This document shows, one piece after another, positions 16,080 to 25,007 of a DNA stretch of 64,000 bases. The notes beneath the pieces are model-generated. The model was not told where the DNA came from, searched no databases, and saw only the letters and a program-made list of their open reading frames with translations. The position numbers and the translations under genes were made by a program. How positions within the stretch are numbered: position 1 is the first letter of the stretch; each line of letters starts with the position of its first letter. This DNA comes from JAIVHA01 sp965367295 (GTDB lineage Bacteria > Pseudomonadota > Gammaproteobacteria > DSM-19610). The DNA lies in the NCBI GenBank assembly GCA_965367295.1, contig CBDUHN010000012.1:1-64000 (forward strand). Reading direction: 5' to 3'.

Positions 16080-18481
16080 TGGGAGCGTTTGCGCAGTACC
16101 TGCAGGATCACCGCGACAAGGTTTTTGCCCTGTTGCGATATTATCTGCAGCAGGAGCGCTCATTTCTGCTGCACTCCGATCTTTGGGATGGGTTTCAGGC
16201 ATTCTGCTCCGAGGAAAAGAACGGCGGCATCTGCGACAGCGCATTGGCACAGGGGATTGCGGTTGCCCAGGAAGCAGTGTTGGAATCCCCCTGGATTTAT
16301 CTCGCCATTCGCCCGCACCTTGCCCGCTGGCAATATTTTCGCTTTCACATTGACGCTATCGAGTACGAGGAAATCGGTGTTACCGACTTTCTCGCATTTA
16401 AAGAACGGCAGGTGAATATGGTGGAGGATCATCACTTCCGCGAGTGGCCGCTGGAGGTGGACCTGGGCCCGTTCAACCGTGAATTCCCCAAGCTGCAGGA
16501 ATCCCGTTCCATTGGTCGTGGCGTTGAGTTTCTGAACCGTCGCGTGTCGAGTACCCTGTTCGATAAACTGGGTAAGGGCGACCGCAGCCTGCTGGAGTTC
16601 CTGCGTGTCCATCAATGCCAGGGCATGCAGCTGATGCTCAATGACCGGGTGAATGACACTGCTGAACTTCGTTCTGCCCTGCGTCGTGCCGAGGAATATC
16701 TGGCGGAGCAGGAACAGGGCGCAGACTGGCATCAGGTTGGACATCAGCTGCAGAATTTTGGTTTCGAGCCGGGCTGGGGCGATGAGGTCAGGCGCATGCG
16801 CGAAACCCTGCATCAGTTGTCCGATCTTCTTGAGGCGCCGGAGCCCGGCACCCTGGAGCGATTCCTGTCTCGCATTCCCATGATTTTCAAGCTGGTGATT
16901 CTTTCACCGCACGGTTTTTTCGGTCAATCAAATGTGCTGGGTATGCCGGACACCGGTGGTCAGGTGGTCTATATCCTTGATCAGGTACGCGCCCTGGAAA
17001 AGGAAATGCGTCAACGTGTCCGTCGGCAGGGCCTGGATATCGAGCCGGAGATCATCGTCCTCAGTCGCCTGATTCCCGAAGCACGCGGCACTACCTGCGA
17101 TCAGCGCGTTGAGCCCATTGTCGGCACGAAAAACGCGTTGATTCTTCGAGTTCCGTTCCGTGAAGATGATGGCAGCATAGTGCCGCAGTGGATTTCCCGT
17201 TTTGAAATCTGGCCCTATCTGGAACGCTATGCCTTTGATGCGGAGAAGGAGGTGCTGGCGGAACTGGGTGGTCGGCCGGATCTCATTATCGGCAACTATT
17301 CCGATGGCAATCTGGTGGCCACTATTCTGGCACATCGTCTGCGAGTGACCCAGTGCAATATTGCCCATGCACTGGAAAAGACCAAGTACCTGTATTCCGA
17401 TCTGTTCTGGGCCGATAACGAGCAGCAGTACCACTTTTCAGCGCAATTTACCGCCGATCTCATTGCGATGAACGCTGCGGATTTCATCATCACCAGCACC
17501 TACCAGGAAATCGCCGGGGACAAACAGTCAATAGGCCAGTACGAAAGCTACCAGTCCTTTACCATGCCCGGGTTATACCGGGTGGTGAATGGGGTGGATG
17601 TGTTTGATCCAAAGTTCAATATAGTATCTCCCGGTGCCGATGCGGATGTATATTTTCCATATAGTGATGACCCACGGCGTGTGCGGGACCTGCAGCCGGC
17701 AATACAGGAGCTGATGTACGGTGCTCCTGTAGAGGATATTCGAGGTGAGTTCGTTGATCAGGACAAGCCAATCATTTTCAGCATGGCGCGGCTGGACGTG
17801 ATCAAGAATATCAGTGGCCTGGTGGAGTGGTATGGTGCCAGTGAGCGACTACGAAAAGTGGCGAACCTGATGATTGTTGCAGGCCACATCGACCCATCCC
17901 ATTCGACGGATCGCGAGGAGCAACAGCAGATCCAGCGCATGCATGATTTAATGGATCGCTATCAACTCGATGGGCAGGTGCGCTGGCTGGGGAAGCGGCT
18001 TGACAAGACGCTATCCGGAGAGCTGTATCGTTGTGTTGCCGATGGGCGTGGCGTGTTTATCCAGCCGGCACTGTTTGAGGCCTTTGGCCTGACGGTGATC
18101 GAAGCCATGAGTTCCGGCCTGCCGACCTTCGCTACCTGCTATGGTGGCCCACTGGAAATCATTGAAAATGGAGTTTCAGGTTTTCATGTCAACCCCAATC
18201 ATGGTGATACTGCCACCGATATCGTGGCAGAGTTCCTGGAACGATGCGTGAGCGATCCGGAATACTGGGGGCGCATTTCGCAGGGGGGAATAGACCGGGT
18301 GCAGGCTCGCTACACCTGGGAGTTGTATGCGGAGCGCATGATGACACTTTCCAGGATTTACGGCTTCTGGAAATATGTCACAAACCTGGAGCGGGATGAA
18401 ACACGCCGTTACCTGGAGATGTTCTACGGTCTGCAGTTCCGACCCTTGGCCAGAAAGATGCAGGACGGCAAGCTGTCATAA
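16076..18481 (+). CDS. Sucrose synthase
   Basis: An 801-residue GT4 enzyme that reversibly interconverts sucrose plus NDP with NDP-glucose plus fructose. The roughly 250-residue N-terminal regulatory region precedes the glycosyltransferase part with GMPDTGGQVVYILDQVRALE and the donor-site segment QPALFEAFGLTVIEAMSSGLP. Length equals plant and bacterial sucrose synthases. Its ATG overlaps the stop of the SPS-SPP gene by 4 bp, so the two are translationally coupled. Having both SPS-SPP and sucrose synthase beside a fructokinase lets the cell make sucrose and recycle it to NDP-glucose and fructose 6-phosphate. Sucrose is probably an osmoprotectant or carbon reserve here, by inference. Confidence 0.93.
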   Translation: MMGAFAQYLQDHRDKVFALLRYYLQQERSFLLHSDLWDGFQAFCSEEKNGGICDSALAQGIAVAQEAVLESPWIYLAIRPHLARWQYFRFHIDAIEYEEIGVTDFLAFKERQVNMVEDHHFREWPLEVDLGPFNREFPKLQESRSIGRGVEFLNRRVSSTLFDKLGKGDRSLLEFLRVHQCQGMQLMLNDRVNDTAELRSALRRAEEYLAEQEQGADWHQVGHQLQNFGFEPGWGDEVRRMRETLHQLSDLLEAPEPGTLERFLSRIPMIFKLVILSPHGFFGQSNVLGMPDTGGQVVYILDQVRALEKEMRQRVRRQGLDIEPEIIVLSRLIPEARGTTCDQRVEPIVGTKNALILRVPFREDDGSIVPQWISRFEIWPYLERYAFDAEKEVLAELGGRPDLIIGNYSDGNLVATILAHRLRVTQCNIAHALEKTKYLYSDLFWADNEQQYHFSAQFTADLIAMNAADFIITSTYQEIAGDKQSIGQYESYQSFTMPGLYRVVNGVDVFDPKFNIVSPGADADVYFPYSDDPRRVRDLQPAIQELMYGAPVEDIRGEFVDQDKPIIFSMARLDVIKNISGLVEWYGASERLRKVANLMIVAGHIDPSHSTDREEQQQIQRMHDLMDRYQLDGQVRWLGKRLDKTLSGELYRCVADGRGVFIQPALFEAFGLTVIEAMSSGLPTFATCYGGPLEIIENGVSGFHVNPNHGDTATDIVAEFLERCVSDPEYWGRISQGGIDRVQARYTWELYAERMMTLSRIYGFWKYVTNLERDETRRYLEMFYGLQFRPLARKMQDGKLS

Positions 18482-18570
18482 AAAGGGTTGATTGCAGACA
18501 ATGGTCGGTCTACTGAAATCGATCGAGGGCTTTGCTGACCGTTGATCCGGTAGTTGTAAGCAGGAATGAT

Positions 18571-19437
18571 ATGCAATCGATCTATTACAGCCTGCGACGA
18601 TTCTGTCCCTATCTCGGTGCGATTCAGGTAGTGGATGTAGGGGAGGCAAGCGCCTTTTCCACGAATGGTAAAACCTGGCAGATCCGTACCCAGACTGCTA
18701 CGGGGCGTTTTCGTTGGGGCGGTGCGGTGGTGGAGCGCGAAGATGGCTGTGTCGTGCAGGGCGATGCAACGCAGGCTCTGGTCCATGCGCTATCAAAACG
18801 CCCCGAACTTCCCTTCCCACTTGCCGATCGCTATGAGCTCTGGCTACTGCACAAGGAATCCCTGTTGCCACTGGCATTATTGAAGACCCGCCATGAATAC
18901 GATGGCATCAGTGGTAGTATCGATCCTGCCTGGTATCCCTTTTTGCGTGAAGACAATAGTTTCGTGTCCGATACTCTGACACGCGAGGACGAAAAGCAGC
19001 ATCCGCGGGCCTGGCGGGTGGCGCACAAGGATCAATTGGAGCGCATTATTCATGATGCATCGCGGCCAATGCCCATTGCCCAGTGGTTTCACCGACACAA
19101 GGACGGTAGTGGAAAAGGTATGAAGGGGCTGCGGGTGATAGAAGCACTGCAGGGCCGCGAACTGCCGCTTGATGCTTTTCCCGAGCTGCTGGTGGATGAG
19201 CGTTGGGAGCAGGAGCGTGAACGGCTAGTGATACAGGATTTTCATGACTGGAATGCGGGGCGGTTACTGGCGCACCAGTCACTCAAGTTAGGTACCCGGG
19301 CGCGATTGGAAGTGGCAGCCTGTGGGCGACCGGAAACAGTGCTGGAAAATTACGCCATGTATCCGGAAATGGTGGATGCTGTGGCATTGGAGGTGGCGCT
19401 GGTATCAGCGCGCTTGATGAAGAGTGCGGCACACTGA
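18571..19437 (+). CDS. Conserved-looking protein of unknown function, last gene of the sucrose operon
   Basis: A 288-residue soluble protein not recognised. It has no signal peptide or membrane segment. Notable stretches are YELWLLHKESLLPLALLKTR, an acidic/aromatic middle (DPAWYPFLREDNSF) and a charged C-terminal helix region (DERWEQERERL). The start at 18571 has AGGA six bases upstream; an upstream in-frame TTG lacks one. It follows sucrose synthase by 89 bp with no terminator visible, so co-transcription is likely. A role in sucrose metabolism is possible but rests only on position. Confidence 0.75.
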   Translation: MQSIYYSLRRFCPYLGAIQVVDVGEASAFSTNGKTWQIRTQTATGRFRWGGAVVEREDGCVVQGDATQALVHALSKRPELPFPLADRYELWLLHKESLLPLALLKTRHEYDGISGSIDPAWYPFLREDNSFVSDTLTREDEKQHPRAWRVAHKDQLERIIHDASRPMPIAQWFHRHKDGSGKGMKGLRVIEALQGRELPLDAFPELLVDERWEQERERLVIQDFHDWNAGRLLAHQSLKLGTRARLEVAACGRPETVLENYAMYPEMVDAVALEVALVSARLMKSAAH

Positions 19438-19465
19438 TCAATAACCGGAATGTAGTCCGTTCGGC

Positions 19466-19915
19466 TTATTCCTCTTCATCCCAGTGGATCAGATGCTCTT
19501 CCAGTTCATCCGGATGCACGTATTCTTCCGATACCGCCATGCCCGCTACACAGATGTTGGCGTCCCAAACGGATTGCTGGGTGCCGGTGCGCAGTGGATG
19601 CCATTGTGGCAATGGTTTTCCCTCGGCCAGGAGACGATAGGCGCAGGTGTCCGGTAGCCACGGCTGTTTGGCAATTTCCGGAGTAACAATGACACAATCG
19701 GGTACCAGCACATTGCGGTATGCATACTCTGTACAGTTGCAGCTCATGTGATCCAGAAGTTTACAGGCCACGTTGGTGTAGTACAGTTCACCAGTGTCTT
19801 CGTCCTCCAGCTTGAACAGGCAGCAGCGGGCACAGCCATCGCAGAGTGATTCCCACTCTTCCGCGTTCATTTCCTCAAGCGATTTTGTTTCCCAAAAGGG
19901 GCGTTCTGTATTCAT
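19466..19915 (-). CDS. ycgN: YcgN-like cysteine-cluster protein (UPF0260)
   Basis: A 149-residue protein of the YcgN/YkgJ type, with the cysteine cluster CDGCARCC near residue 25 and further Cys in CKLLDHMSCNC, PDC and CAYRL, suggesting Zn or Fe-S binding. The N-terminal PFWETKSLEEM is typical of the family. Its ATG overlaps the end of rsmJ by 4 bp, so the two are coupled. Biochemical role unknown in the family. It ends in an acidic WDEEE tail. Confidence 0.9.
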   Translation of the reverse strand: MNTERPFWETKSLEEMNAEEWESLCDGCARCCLFKLEDEDTGELYYTNVACKLLDHMSCNCTEYAYRNVLVPDCVIVTPEIAKQPWLPDTCAYRLLAEGKPLPQWHPLRTGTQQSVWDANICVAGMAVSEEYVHPDELEEHLIHWDEEE

Positions 19916-20688
19916 GATGACATGGCCTTGATGACATAAACGTCGTAGCGGTGGTGCTTGCCTTTTATGCTCATGGTCGGCGCCTGTTTATTCAGTGGTT
20001 CGGCAGATATGGGGCGCTTCACCACTACTCGGAATCTCGCGCATTGCAGTGCGACCGGCAGTAGTTCGCCGGCATTGGGGTCCTTGCCGATTAGTTCCTG
20101 CAGGGCGCGCATCTCCTTTTTTACCAGGCTGCTTTTGCGGCGCTCCGGGTACATCGGATCGAGGTATATCACATCGGGATGCTGGGAAACATCCAGTGCT
20201 TGTATGTACGTGATGGCATCGGCATGCACGATATGCATGCGTTCCTGTACCAGGACGCCGATCGCATCGTCCTCCCGTGCACGTCGGTAACCATCGGTGA
20301 GCAGGGCGGCTACAACTGGGTTGCGCTCAACCAGGGTCAGGTTGCAACCGAGGCAGGCCAGTACAAAGGCGTCGCGGCCGAAGCCGGCGGTGGCATCCAG
20401 CACACTGGGGTTTACGCCGGATCGGAGTCCTGCTGCCTTGGCGAGTGGTTGCCCGCGCCCACCGCCAAACAGCCGCCGATGCGCCGCGGCGCCAGCGGCC
20501 CAGTCAACAAACACGGCGCCACCGGCGGCCGGGTCGCGTGGCTGTAACTCAAGTCGTTGCCCCGTCACCACCAGCCGATAGGGTTGGGTACCAGCATCGC
20601 AGGTACCAAAATCCCACTGCGCTGCCACAGTGGCGGCAGCGGTCTGCTGGTCAGGGCTTGCGGCGATAATAGTGATAGGGTTCGACAT
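19912..20688 (-). CDS. rsmJ: 16S rRNA (guanine(1516)-N(2))-methyltransferase RsmJ
   Basis: A 258-residue SAM-dependent methyltransferase that modifies G1516 of 16S rRNA. The family block GKAAGLRSGVNPSVLDATAG followed by FGRDAFVLA forms the SAM-binding motif I, and VIYLDPMYPERRKSSLVKK carries the catalytic DPMY-type motif. The length is close to E. coli RsmJ (250). It is the first gene of a two-gene unit with ycgN. Confidence 0.93.
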   Translation of the reverse strand: MSNPITIIAASPDQQTAAATVAAQWDFGTCDAGTQPYRLVVTGQRLELQPRDPAAGGAVFVDWAAGAAAHRRLFGGGRGQPLAKAAGLRSGVNPSVLDATAGFGRDAFVLACLGCNLTLVERNPVVAALLTDGYRRAREDDAIGVLVQERMHIVHADAITYIQALDVSQHPDVIYLDPMYPERRKSSLVKKEMRALQELIGKDPNAGELLPVALQCARFRVVVKRPISAEPLNKQAPTMSIKGKHHRYDVYVIKAMSS

Positions 20689-20742
20689 GCAATACGGGGA
20701 GCAGTGGGCCAGTATGTAGGGTGATGCGTAAGTATAACGGAT

Positions 20743-20760
20743 TCACATTAGACAATGTGA
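20743..20760. promoter_or_regulatory. Inverted repeat upstream of rsmJ
   Basis: TCACATTAGACAATGTGA is a perfect 7-bp inverted repeat with a 4-base spacer, 55 bp upstream of the rsmJ start. It may be an operator, or a hairpin at the 3' end of the upstream membrane-protein gene, which stops at 20779. No regulator can be assigned. Confidence 0.35.
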
Positions 20761-20778
20761 TGCCAGCTTCGCGGTGGT

Positions 20779-21483
20779 TTAGCCGGTAGCAGTACCGTTG
20801 AGGATGTGTGTTCCGCTGCGACGATGGGTCCGCCGGTGCAGGCCAATATCGATAACGATTTTCAGCAGAATCAGGACGATCAACAGAGCCATCGGTGAGC
20901 CTAATGCCATTACACCCCATCCCCCGGCAATTATTGCAATATGCAGCACAACAATCCGCTTATAGGGGGCGATCATCAGTTTGCGTATGTTGGTGTCTAG
21001 GTATTCATGTCCCTGAAAATAATTCAACAGTAGCGATACGCCATGGGATAGAAACAGTGCCAGCCAGGCCAGCAGTACACCGGGTGCCGCGGTATCCAGA
21101 ATCTCCTGTACCGCCAGCATCAACATCTGCAGAAATACCAGGTGTGCAGGCCAGGCATCGTGGCTTTGAGGAAACAGCCCACTGCCCATATTATTTTCTT
21201 CACCGCCGGTGAGAACGAGGACGAACAGGCCGTGCGCACCACAGAAGCCGCCATAATGAAGACAAAAGAACATGACGGGAAACAGTGCGAGCAGTCCTTT
21301 TAAATGCAGCATTTTTATGATGGTATAAAAACCAATCACCAGATTTTCCAGCCAGTAGAGAATGATGATGGAGGAGACCTCCCACTCCAGCCACAGGACG
21401 CCGGCAATGGGAATCAGGTTGACCGCGATAAGTACAATGAGTGAAAACCACTCACTTTGCGGCAGCCGTTTTATAGTGTGCAT
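20779..21483 (-). CDS. Membrane protein, DUF6498-like
   Basis: A 234-residue integral membrane protein with about six hydrophobic helices. The N-terminal SEWFSLIVLIAVNLIPIAGV plus ILYWLENLVIGFYTI, and later LHYGGFCGAHGLFVLVL with conserved His/Gly, match the DUF6498 pattern as I know it. The family function is unknown. No operon partner is obvious; rsmJ begins 91 bp downstream on the same strand. Confidence 0.7.
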   Translation of the reverse strand: MHTIKRLPQSEWFSLIVLIAVNLIPIAGVLWLEWEVSSIIILYWLENLVIGFYTIIKMLHLKGLLALFPVMFFCLHYGGFCGAHGLFVLVLTGGEENNMGSGLFPQSHDAWPAHLVFLQMLMLAVQEILDTAAPGVLLAWLALFLSHGVSLLLNYFQGHEYLDTNIRKLMIAPYKRIVVLHIAIIAGGWGVMALGSPMALLIVLILLKIVIDIGLHRRTHRRSGTHILNGTATG

Positions 21484-21817
21484 AAAGCCACTGATCCGGT
21501 TTTGTCTGATTATGATATGTCGGTCGGATAATACTGGAATCAGGACGGGACGCCTATAATAAACGATACGATGAAATACAGGAGATATCCGGGCATAAAG
21601 ACATTTCGTGTATGTAGCGGCTGACGTTGGTGCTGCACGTGTCGTATATGGGAGCTGAGCTGTTTATCCAGGCATTAAAAGAGTGATTTCACAGGCGAGG
21701 TCTGGAGAATACTGTTCCTTGATTGTCGACGAGCGAGCACGTGAAAATGCGATTCTTCAAAATCACCATGCCCGCTTCTGCAGGCATGGCGCATTATCCA
21801 TAGATGGACGGTATGTG
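21484..21817. other. Intergenic gap with a terminator-like hairpin
   Basis: About 330 bp between two minus-strand membrane-protein genes. I see no coding frame with a ribosome-binding site. It should contain the promoter of the DUF6498-like gene and the 3' end signal of the upstream gene (hairpin at 21766-21789). Confidence 0.5.
21766..21789 (-). terminator. Possible terminator of the DUF2157-like gene
   Basis: Arms CCATGCC (21766-21772) and GGCATGG (21783-21789) pair perfectly around 10 bases, about 30 bp past the stop at 21818. On the minus strand the hairpin is followed by TGATTTTGAA, a weak T-tract. Moderate support only. Confidence 0.45.
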
Positions 21818-22849
21818 CTACCTGGGTTCTGCCAGTAAATGACGTAATTCATTCGGTAGCCATTTCCGTAATCGTGCACTGATAGCATGCTCATTTTTTT
21901 GCCACAAAACGCCGATATAAATGATACATAGTCCGATGGCTGTCAAACTGATGGGGAACAACCAGCTATCACGGAACACGGTAGCGGCAAGGTGGCCGAG
22001 ATATCCGGCACTACCAAGGGCGCCGAATACCACGAATACCCGTCTCAGCAGTACCGCACCGATGCCGATCATCAGTAAGTTGATGCAGAAGTAAACAAAT
22101 TTGGCAAGCTCGCTGTCGGAGTGCTGGCTGCTGAGTCCTCCCCAGAAAGCCAGTACACCAAACAGATAGAGCCAGAATGCATAGTCCTGTTTGCCATGGT
22201 CACGCAGATCTACCCAAAAGGCGATCAGTGTCATGATCAGGCCGAAAGCCATGGAGATTTGGGCGCGGAAGGTGAAATCCGCATATTCGCCGCCAGTGAA
22301 CATGATGGCGACATCCATGGATAGATACCAGAGTGTGACCGCAAGCGGCATCATCATGAAAGGATAGCGGTAGCGCCAGGCAAGCATCGTACCCGTGGCC
22401 AGCGTACCAAGTTCCATGTATAGCCAGTGCCACTTGATATAGCGATGGAATTCGCGATAGACCGATTCATCCGGCCACCAGCCCATGGCCTGTTGCAGGC
22501 CATAGATTGCCAGCGGTGTCAGAACGACCACGAAGCTGGCGCAGATCCCGGCAGGAATCAGGTAGCCTGTCTGATCAAAACGGTTGGCGAGTTTCAAGCC
22601 GGCGCCGGCATAGGCCAGGCAGATAAAGAAAATTCCCCAGCCACCGAATTGTTCCCAGCCTAGCGTCATGAACAGGCTCATGGCGCCGATCGCGATTAGC
22701 CCTCCCAGGTAATAGAGTATATGGGTGAAATCGAAACGTGGTTGACGGGGGCTGAGTGAAGCCAGAAATTCGAACAGCGGCTCAACCTGATGTATATCAA
22801 TAATGTGTTGTTCCGCTGCCAGCTGTAATTGTTGTTTGCTGATGTTCAT
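21818..22849 (-). CDS. Multipass membrane protein, DUF2157-like
   Basis: A 343-residue protein with a soluble N-terminal helix (QQLQLAAEQHIIDIHQVEPLFEFLASL) followed by roughly nine membrane segments starting at ILYYLGGLIAIGAMSLFM. This organisation resembles DUF2157 membrane proteins. Aromatic-rich loops (WWPDESVYREFHRYIKWHW) are notable. Role unknown. It is 70 bp downstream of the DUF2145 gene on the same strand and could be co-transcribed with it. Confidence 0.75.
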   Translation of the reverse strand: MNISKQQLQLAAEQHIIDIHQVEPLFEFLASLSPRQPRFDFTHILYYLGGLIAIGAMSLFMTLGWEQFGGWGIFFICLAYAGAGLKLANRFDQTGYLIPAGICASFVVVLTPLAIYGLQQAMGWWPDESVYREFHRYIKWHWLYMELGTLATGTMLAWRYRYPFMMMPLAVTLWYLSMDVAIMFTGGEYADFTFRAQISMAFGLIMTLIAFWVDLRDHGKQDYAFWLYLFGVLAFWGGLSSQHSDSELAKFVYFCINLLMIGIGAVLLRRVFVVFGALGSAGYLGHLAATVFRDSWLFPISLTAIGLCIIYIGVLWQKNEHAISARLRKWLPNELRHLLAEPR

Positions 22850-22919
22850 TGTCGTTTCCTCGCGGGAAAGTGCCTGATCCCTGCCGACGAGTGACAGGGA
22901 TCGAGGCTGATCATTATCG

Positions 22920-23720
22920 CTACCGATCCTGTGTGATGGTCAATGTTTCCTGGGCCAGGCCGTATTCCTGCATATAACGCGCGATGCTGGTGAAGGTTGC
23001 GGTGCGCACCGGGCCTTTATGGTCGGAGGTGGTGATATCCGGCATGAACATCGATCCAAGCGCCAGTTTCACTCCATTCACCTTGACTGGCTGTGCCTGG
23101 AAATAAGCGCTGGCATTGGCCTTGAGCTGCGCCTCGTCTGCAGTGTCATACACCGCCGCATTCAGCACATCGAGGGTGAACTCCGTGCAGTTCTGATATT
23201 CCAGTGTATAGGGGCTGGCAATGGCGGAGTAATGTGGATTATGCAGTGCCGCATAAGTGGGAGAATCAATCACCTTCATCAGCCGGCGTTGTACCTGTGG
23301 GGTGGGAATGATGATGCCCGCTTTCAGTTCCTGGGCACCGGCGAAGAAGTCCGCTGGATAATCCACCACCAGGTCACTTACCGCTGGTGCGTCGTTGCGC
23401 TGGTACAGGTTATAGATGGCATAGCCGGGTACCTGGCGGCCATCGGCGGTCTGGATCATGGAATATACGCCGAACGCCGTATGGGTGTAATGAAAGCCCG
23501 GTGGCAGTTCAGCGGCTGGTCGCCCTACCCGGGCAATGATAAATACACGGACACCCTTGGCAGCCAGTTCCCGTTCCACCTGCTTTGCGAAGGTGCTAAC
23601 CGCTTGCATGGAGTGGCGAGGAGTGTCCACGGTCTGGGTGCTGTTGGCCAGGGCCGTATGGGCTCCAAGACACATCGACCCGGCTGCCAGAGAGACAATG
23701 AGACGCGGCATGATTTTCAT
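22920..23720 (-). CDS. DUF2145 family exported protein
   Basis: A 266-residue protein with a signal peptide (LIVSLAAGSMCLGAHTALA). The mature part has ARVGRPAAELPPGFHYTHTAF, VPGYAIYNLYQ and YQNCTEFTLDVLNAA. The conserved Arg-Val-Gly, His and Cys-Thr-Glu blocks resemble a papain/NlpC-like fold with a His and a Cys, which is inference. Recognised as DUF2145; function unknown. It overlaps by 4 bp the small exported protein upstream, so the two are coupled. Confidence 0.82.
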   Translation of the reverse strand: MKIMPRLIVSLAAGSMCLGAHTALANSTQTVDTPRHSMQAVSTFAKQVERELAAKGVRVFIIARVGRPAAELPPGFHYTHTAFGVYSMIQTADGRQVPGYAIYNLYQRNDAPAVSDLVVDYPADFFAGAQELKAGIIIPTPQVQRRLMKVIDSPTYAALHNPHYSAIASPYTLEYQNCTEFTLDVLNAAVYDTADEAQLKANASAYFQAQPVKVNGVKLALGSMFMPDITTSDHKGPVRTATFTSIARYMQEYGLAQETLTITQDR

Positions 23721-24067
23721 TGGTACACCTCCTCATTACGCAGCGCATCGGCAGGTGATGGACCTGCGGTCAGTGTGTCATCGGTGATGGACAGGGGTTC
23801 GCCGATGGGTGCATTGGCCAGTTCGGAAAGGCCGATGGCCGCGCGGCCGCTGGCCTGACCCGCGGCTCCACTGGCTGCGAGCGGAATGGCCGCTACGCTG
23901 GCGGTGGCCTTCACGGTCCCGACGGCGAGGTGGCCGACCGCCTGGCCGGAGTGGTCCAGCGCCTGGGCAGAATGTGCGGTGCTGCCCTGTGCCATGGCAG
24001 GCTGGGTGCCGAAGGCGCCGATCAGGGCAAGGGAGGCAATCAGGGTTTTGGTGGTCTTGTTCATCAT
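23717..24067 (-). CDS. Small exported Ala/Gly/Ser-rich protein paired with DUF2145
   Basis: A 116-residue protein with signal peptide MMNKTTKTLIASLALIGAFG...AMA. The mature region is rich in Ala, Gly and Ser (SAQALDHSGQAVGHLAVGTVKA), suggesting a small helical or surface-associated polypeptide. ATG 24067 has AGGAG seven bases upstream. It overlaps the DUF2145 gene by 4 bp. No family recognised. It is divergent from an HTH regulator gene at 24226. Confidence 0.75.
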   Translation of the reverse strand: MMNKTTKTLIASLALIGAFGTQPAMAQGSTAHSAQALDHSGQAVGHLAVGTVKATASVAAIPLAASGAAGQASGRAAIGLSELANAPIGEPLSITDDTLTAGPSPADALRNEEVYQ

Positions 24068-24225
24068 GGCGTTGCTCCTTGGTTGTGTGTTGAACGCGGA
24101 GCCAGTGTGCAGTGCAGGTAATAAGTGCGCTACTAACTTGATGATAGTAGTGAATTATTGTCTATTCGGTATCTTAATATGATACTTTTGGCGGAAATCC
24201 ACGACTGAAAGCGGAAAATCAGACT

Positions 24226-24966
24226 ATGCCTCAATCTCCCGTCATCATCGATGCACTCAAGCGTGCCCTCAAACAACATGGCTTGACCTATGCGCAGGTG
24301 GCAGCCCACCTGGGCCTTAGCGAGGCCAGTGTGAAGCGCATGTTTGCCAGTTGCCATTTCACACTGGAGCGGCTCGATGCGGTGTGTGCCCTGATGAATC
24401 TGGAGATTAGTGACCTGTTTCAGCTGCTGGAAGAACAGCGTCAGCGCATTACTCACCTGAGTGAGGCGCAGGAGCAGGAACTGGTGGCGGACCCGAAGTT
24501 GTTCCTCGTGGCGGTGTGCGCACGGAATCGATGGCAGTTCGGTGAAATCCTCGAACATTATGCCTTCAGTGCAACCGAGCTGATTCAGCTGTTGGCGCGC
24601 CTGGATCGAATTCGCTTCATCGAACTGTTGCCCAACAACCGTATCAAGCTGGCCGTGGCTGCCGATTTCCGCTGGCTACCCGCCGGCCCGGTGGAACGCT
24701 TCTACGCAAAACAGGTACAGGCAGAATTCTTTCAGTCGCCATTCAAGGGTGAGGGTGAACAGCGCTTGTTTCTCACCGGTATGTTGTCACCCCGTTCCCG
24801 GGATACCCTATTGCGTAAGCTTAATGCGCTGGCGCGTGAATTTGCCGAATTGCACAAGGAGGATTGTGCCCTGCCGCTGGTGCAGCGGGAAAACGTTGGC
24901 ATGGTGCTGGCCATCCGGCCATGGGAGTTGGGAGTGTTTAGGGGGCTGAGCAATAGCGGGGAGTGA
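24226..24966 (+). CDS. XRE-type helix-turn-helix transcriptional regulator
   Basis: A 246-residue protein with an N-terminal Cro/CI HTH (LTYAQVAAHLGLSEASVKRM, about residues 20-40) and a ~170-residue C-terminal domain of unknown fold, possibly for ligand binding or dimerisation (RFYAKQVQAEFFQSPFKGEG). It is divergent from the DUF2145 pair, which it may regulate. The 158-bp divergent gap is AT-rich near 24140-24180 and likely holds both promoters. Confidence 0.85.
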   Translation: MPQSPVIIDALKRALKQHGLTYAQVAAHLGLSEASVKRMFASCHFTLERLDAVCALMNLEISDLFQLLEEQRQRITHLSEAQEQELVADPKLFLVAVCARNRWQFGEILEHYAFSATELIQLLARLDRIRFIELLPNNRIKLAVAADFRWLPAGPVERFYAKQVQAEFFQSPFKGEGEQRLFLTGMLSPRSRDTLLRKLNALAREFAELHKEDCALPLVQRENVGMVLAIRPWELGVFRGLSNSGE

Positions 24967-25007
24967 ATCGAGAGATCGGTATACCTGATACTTTGATAGC
25001 TATAGCG

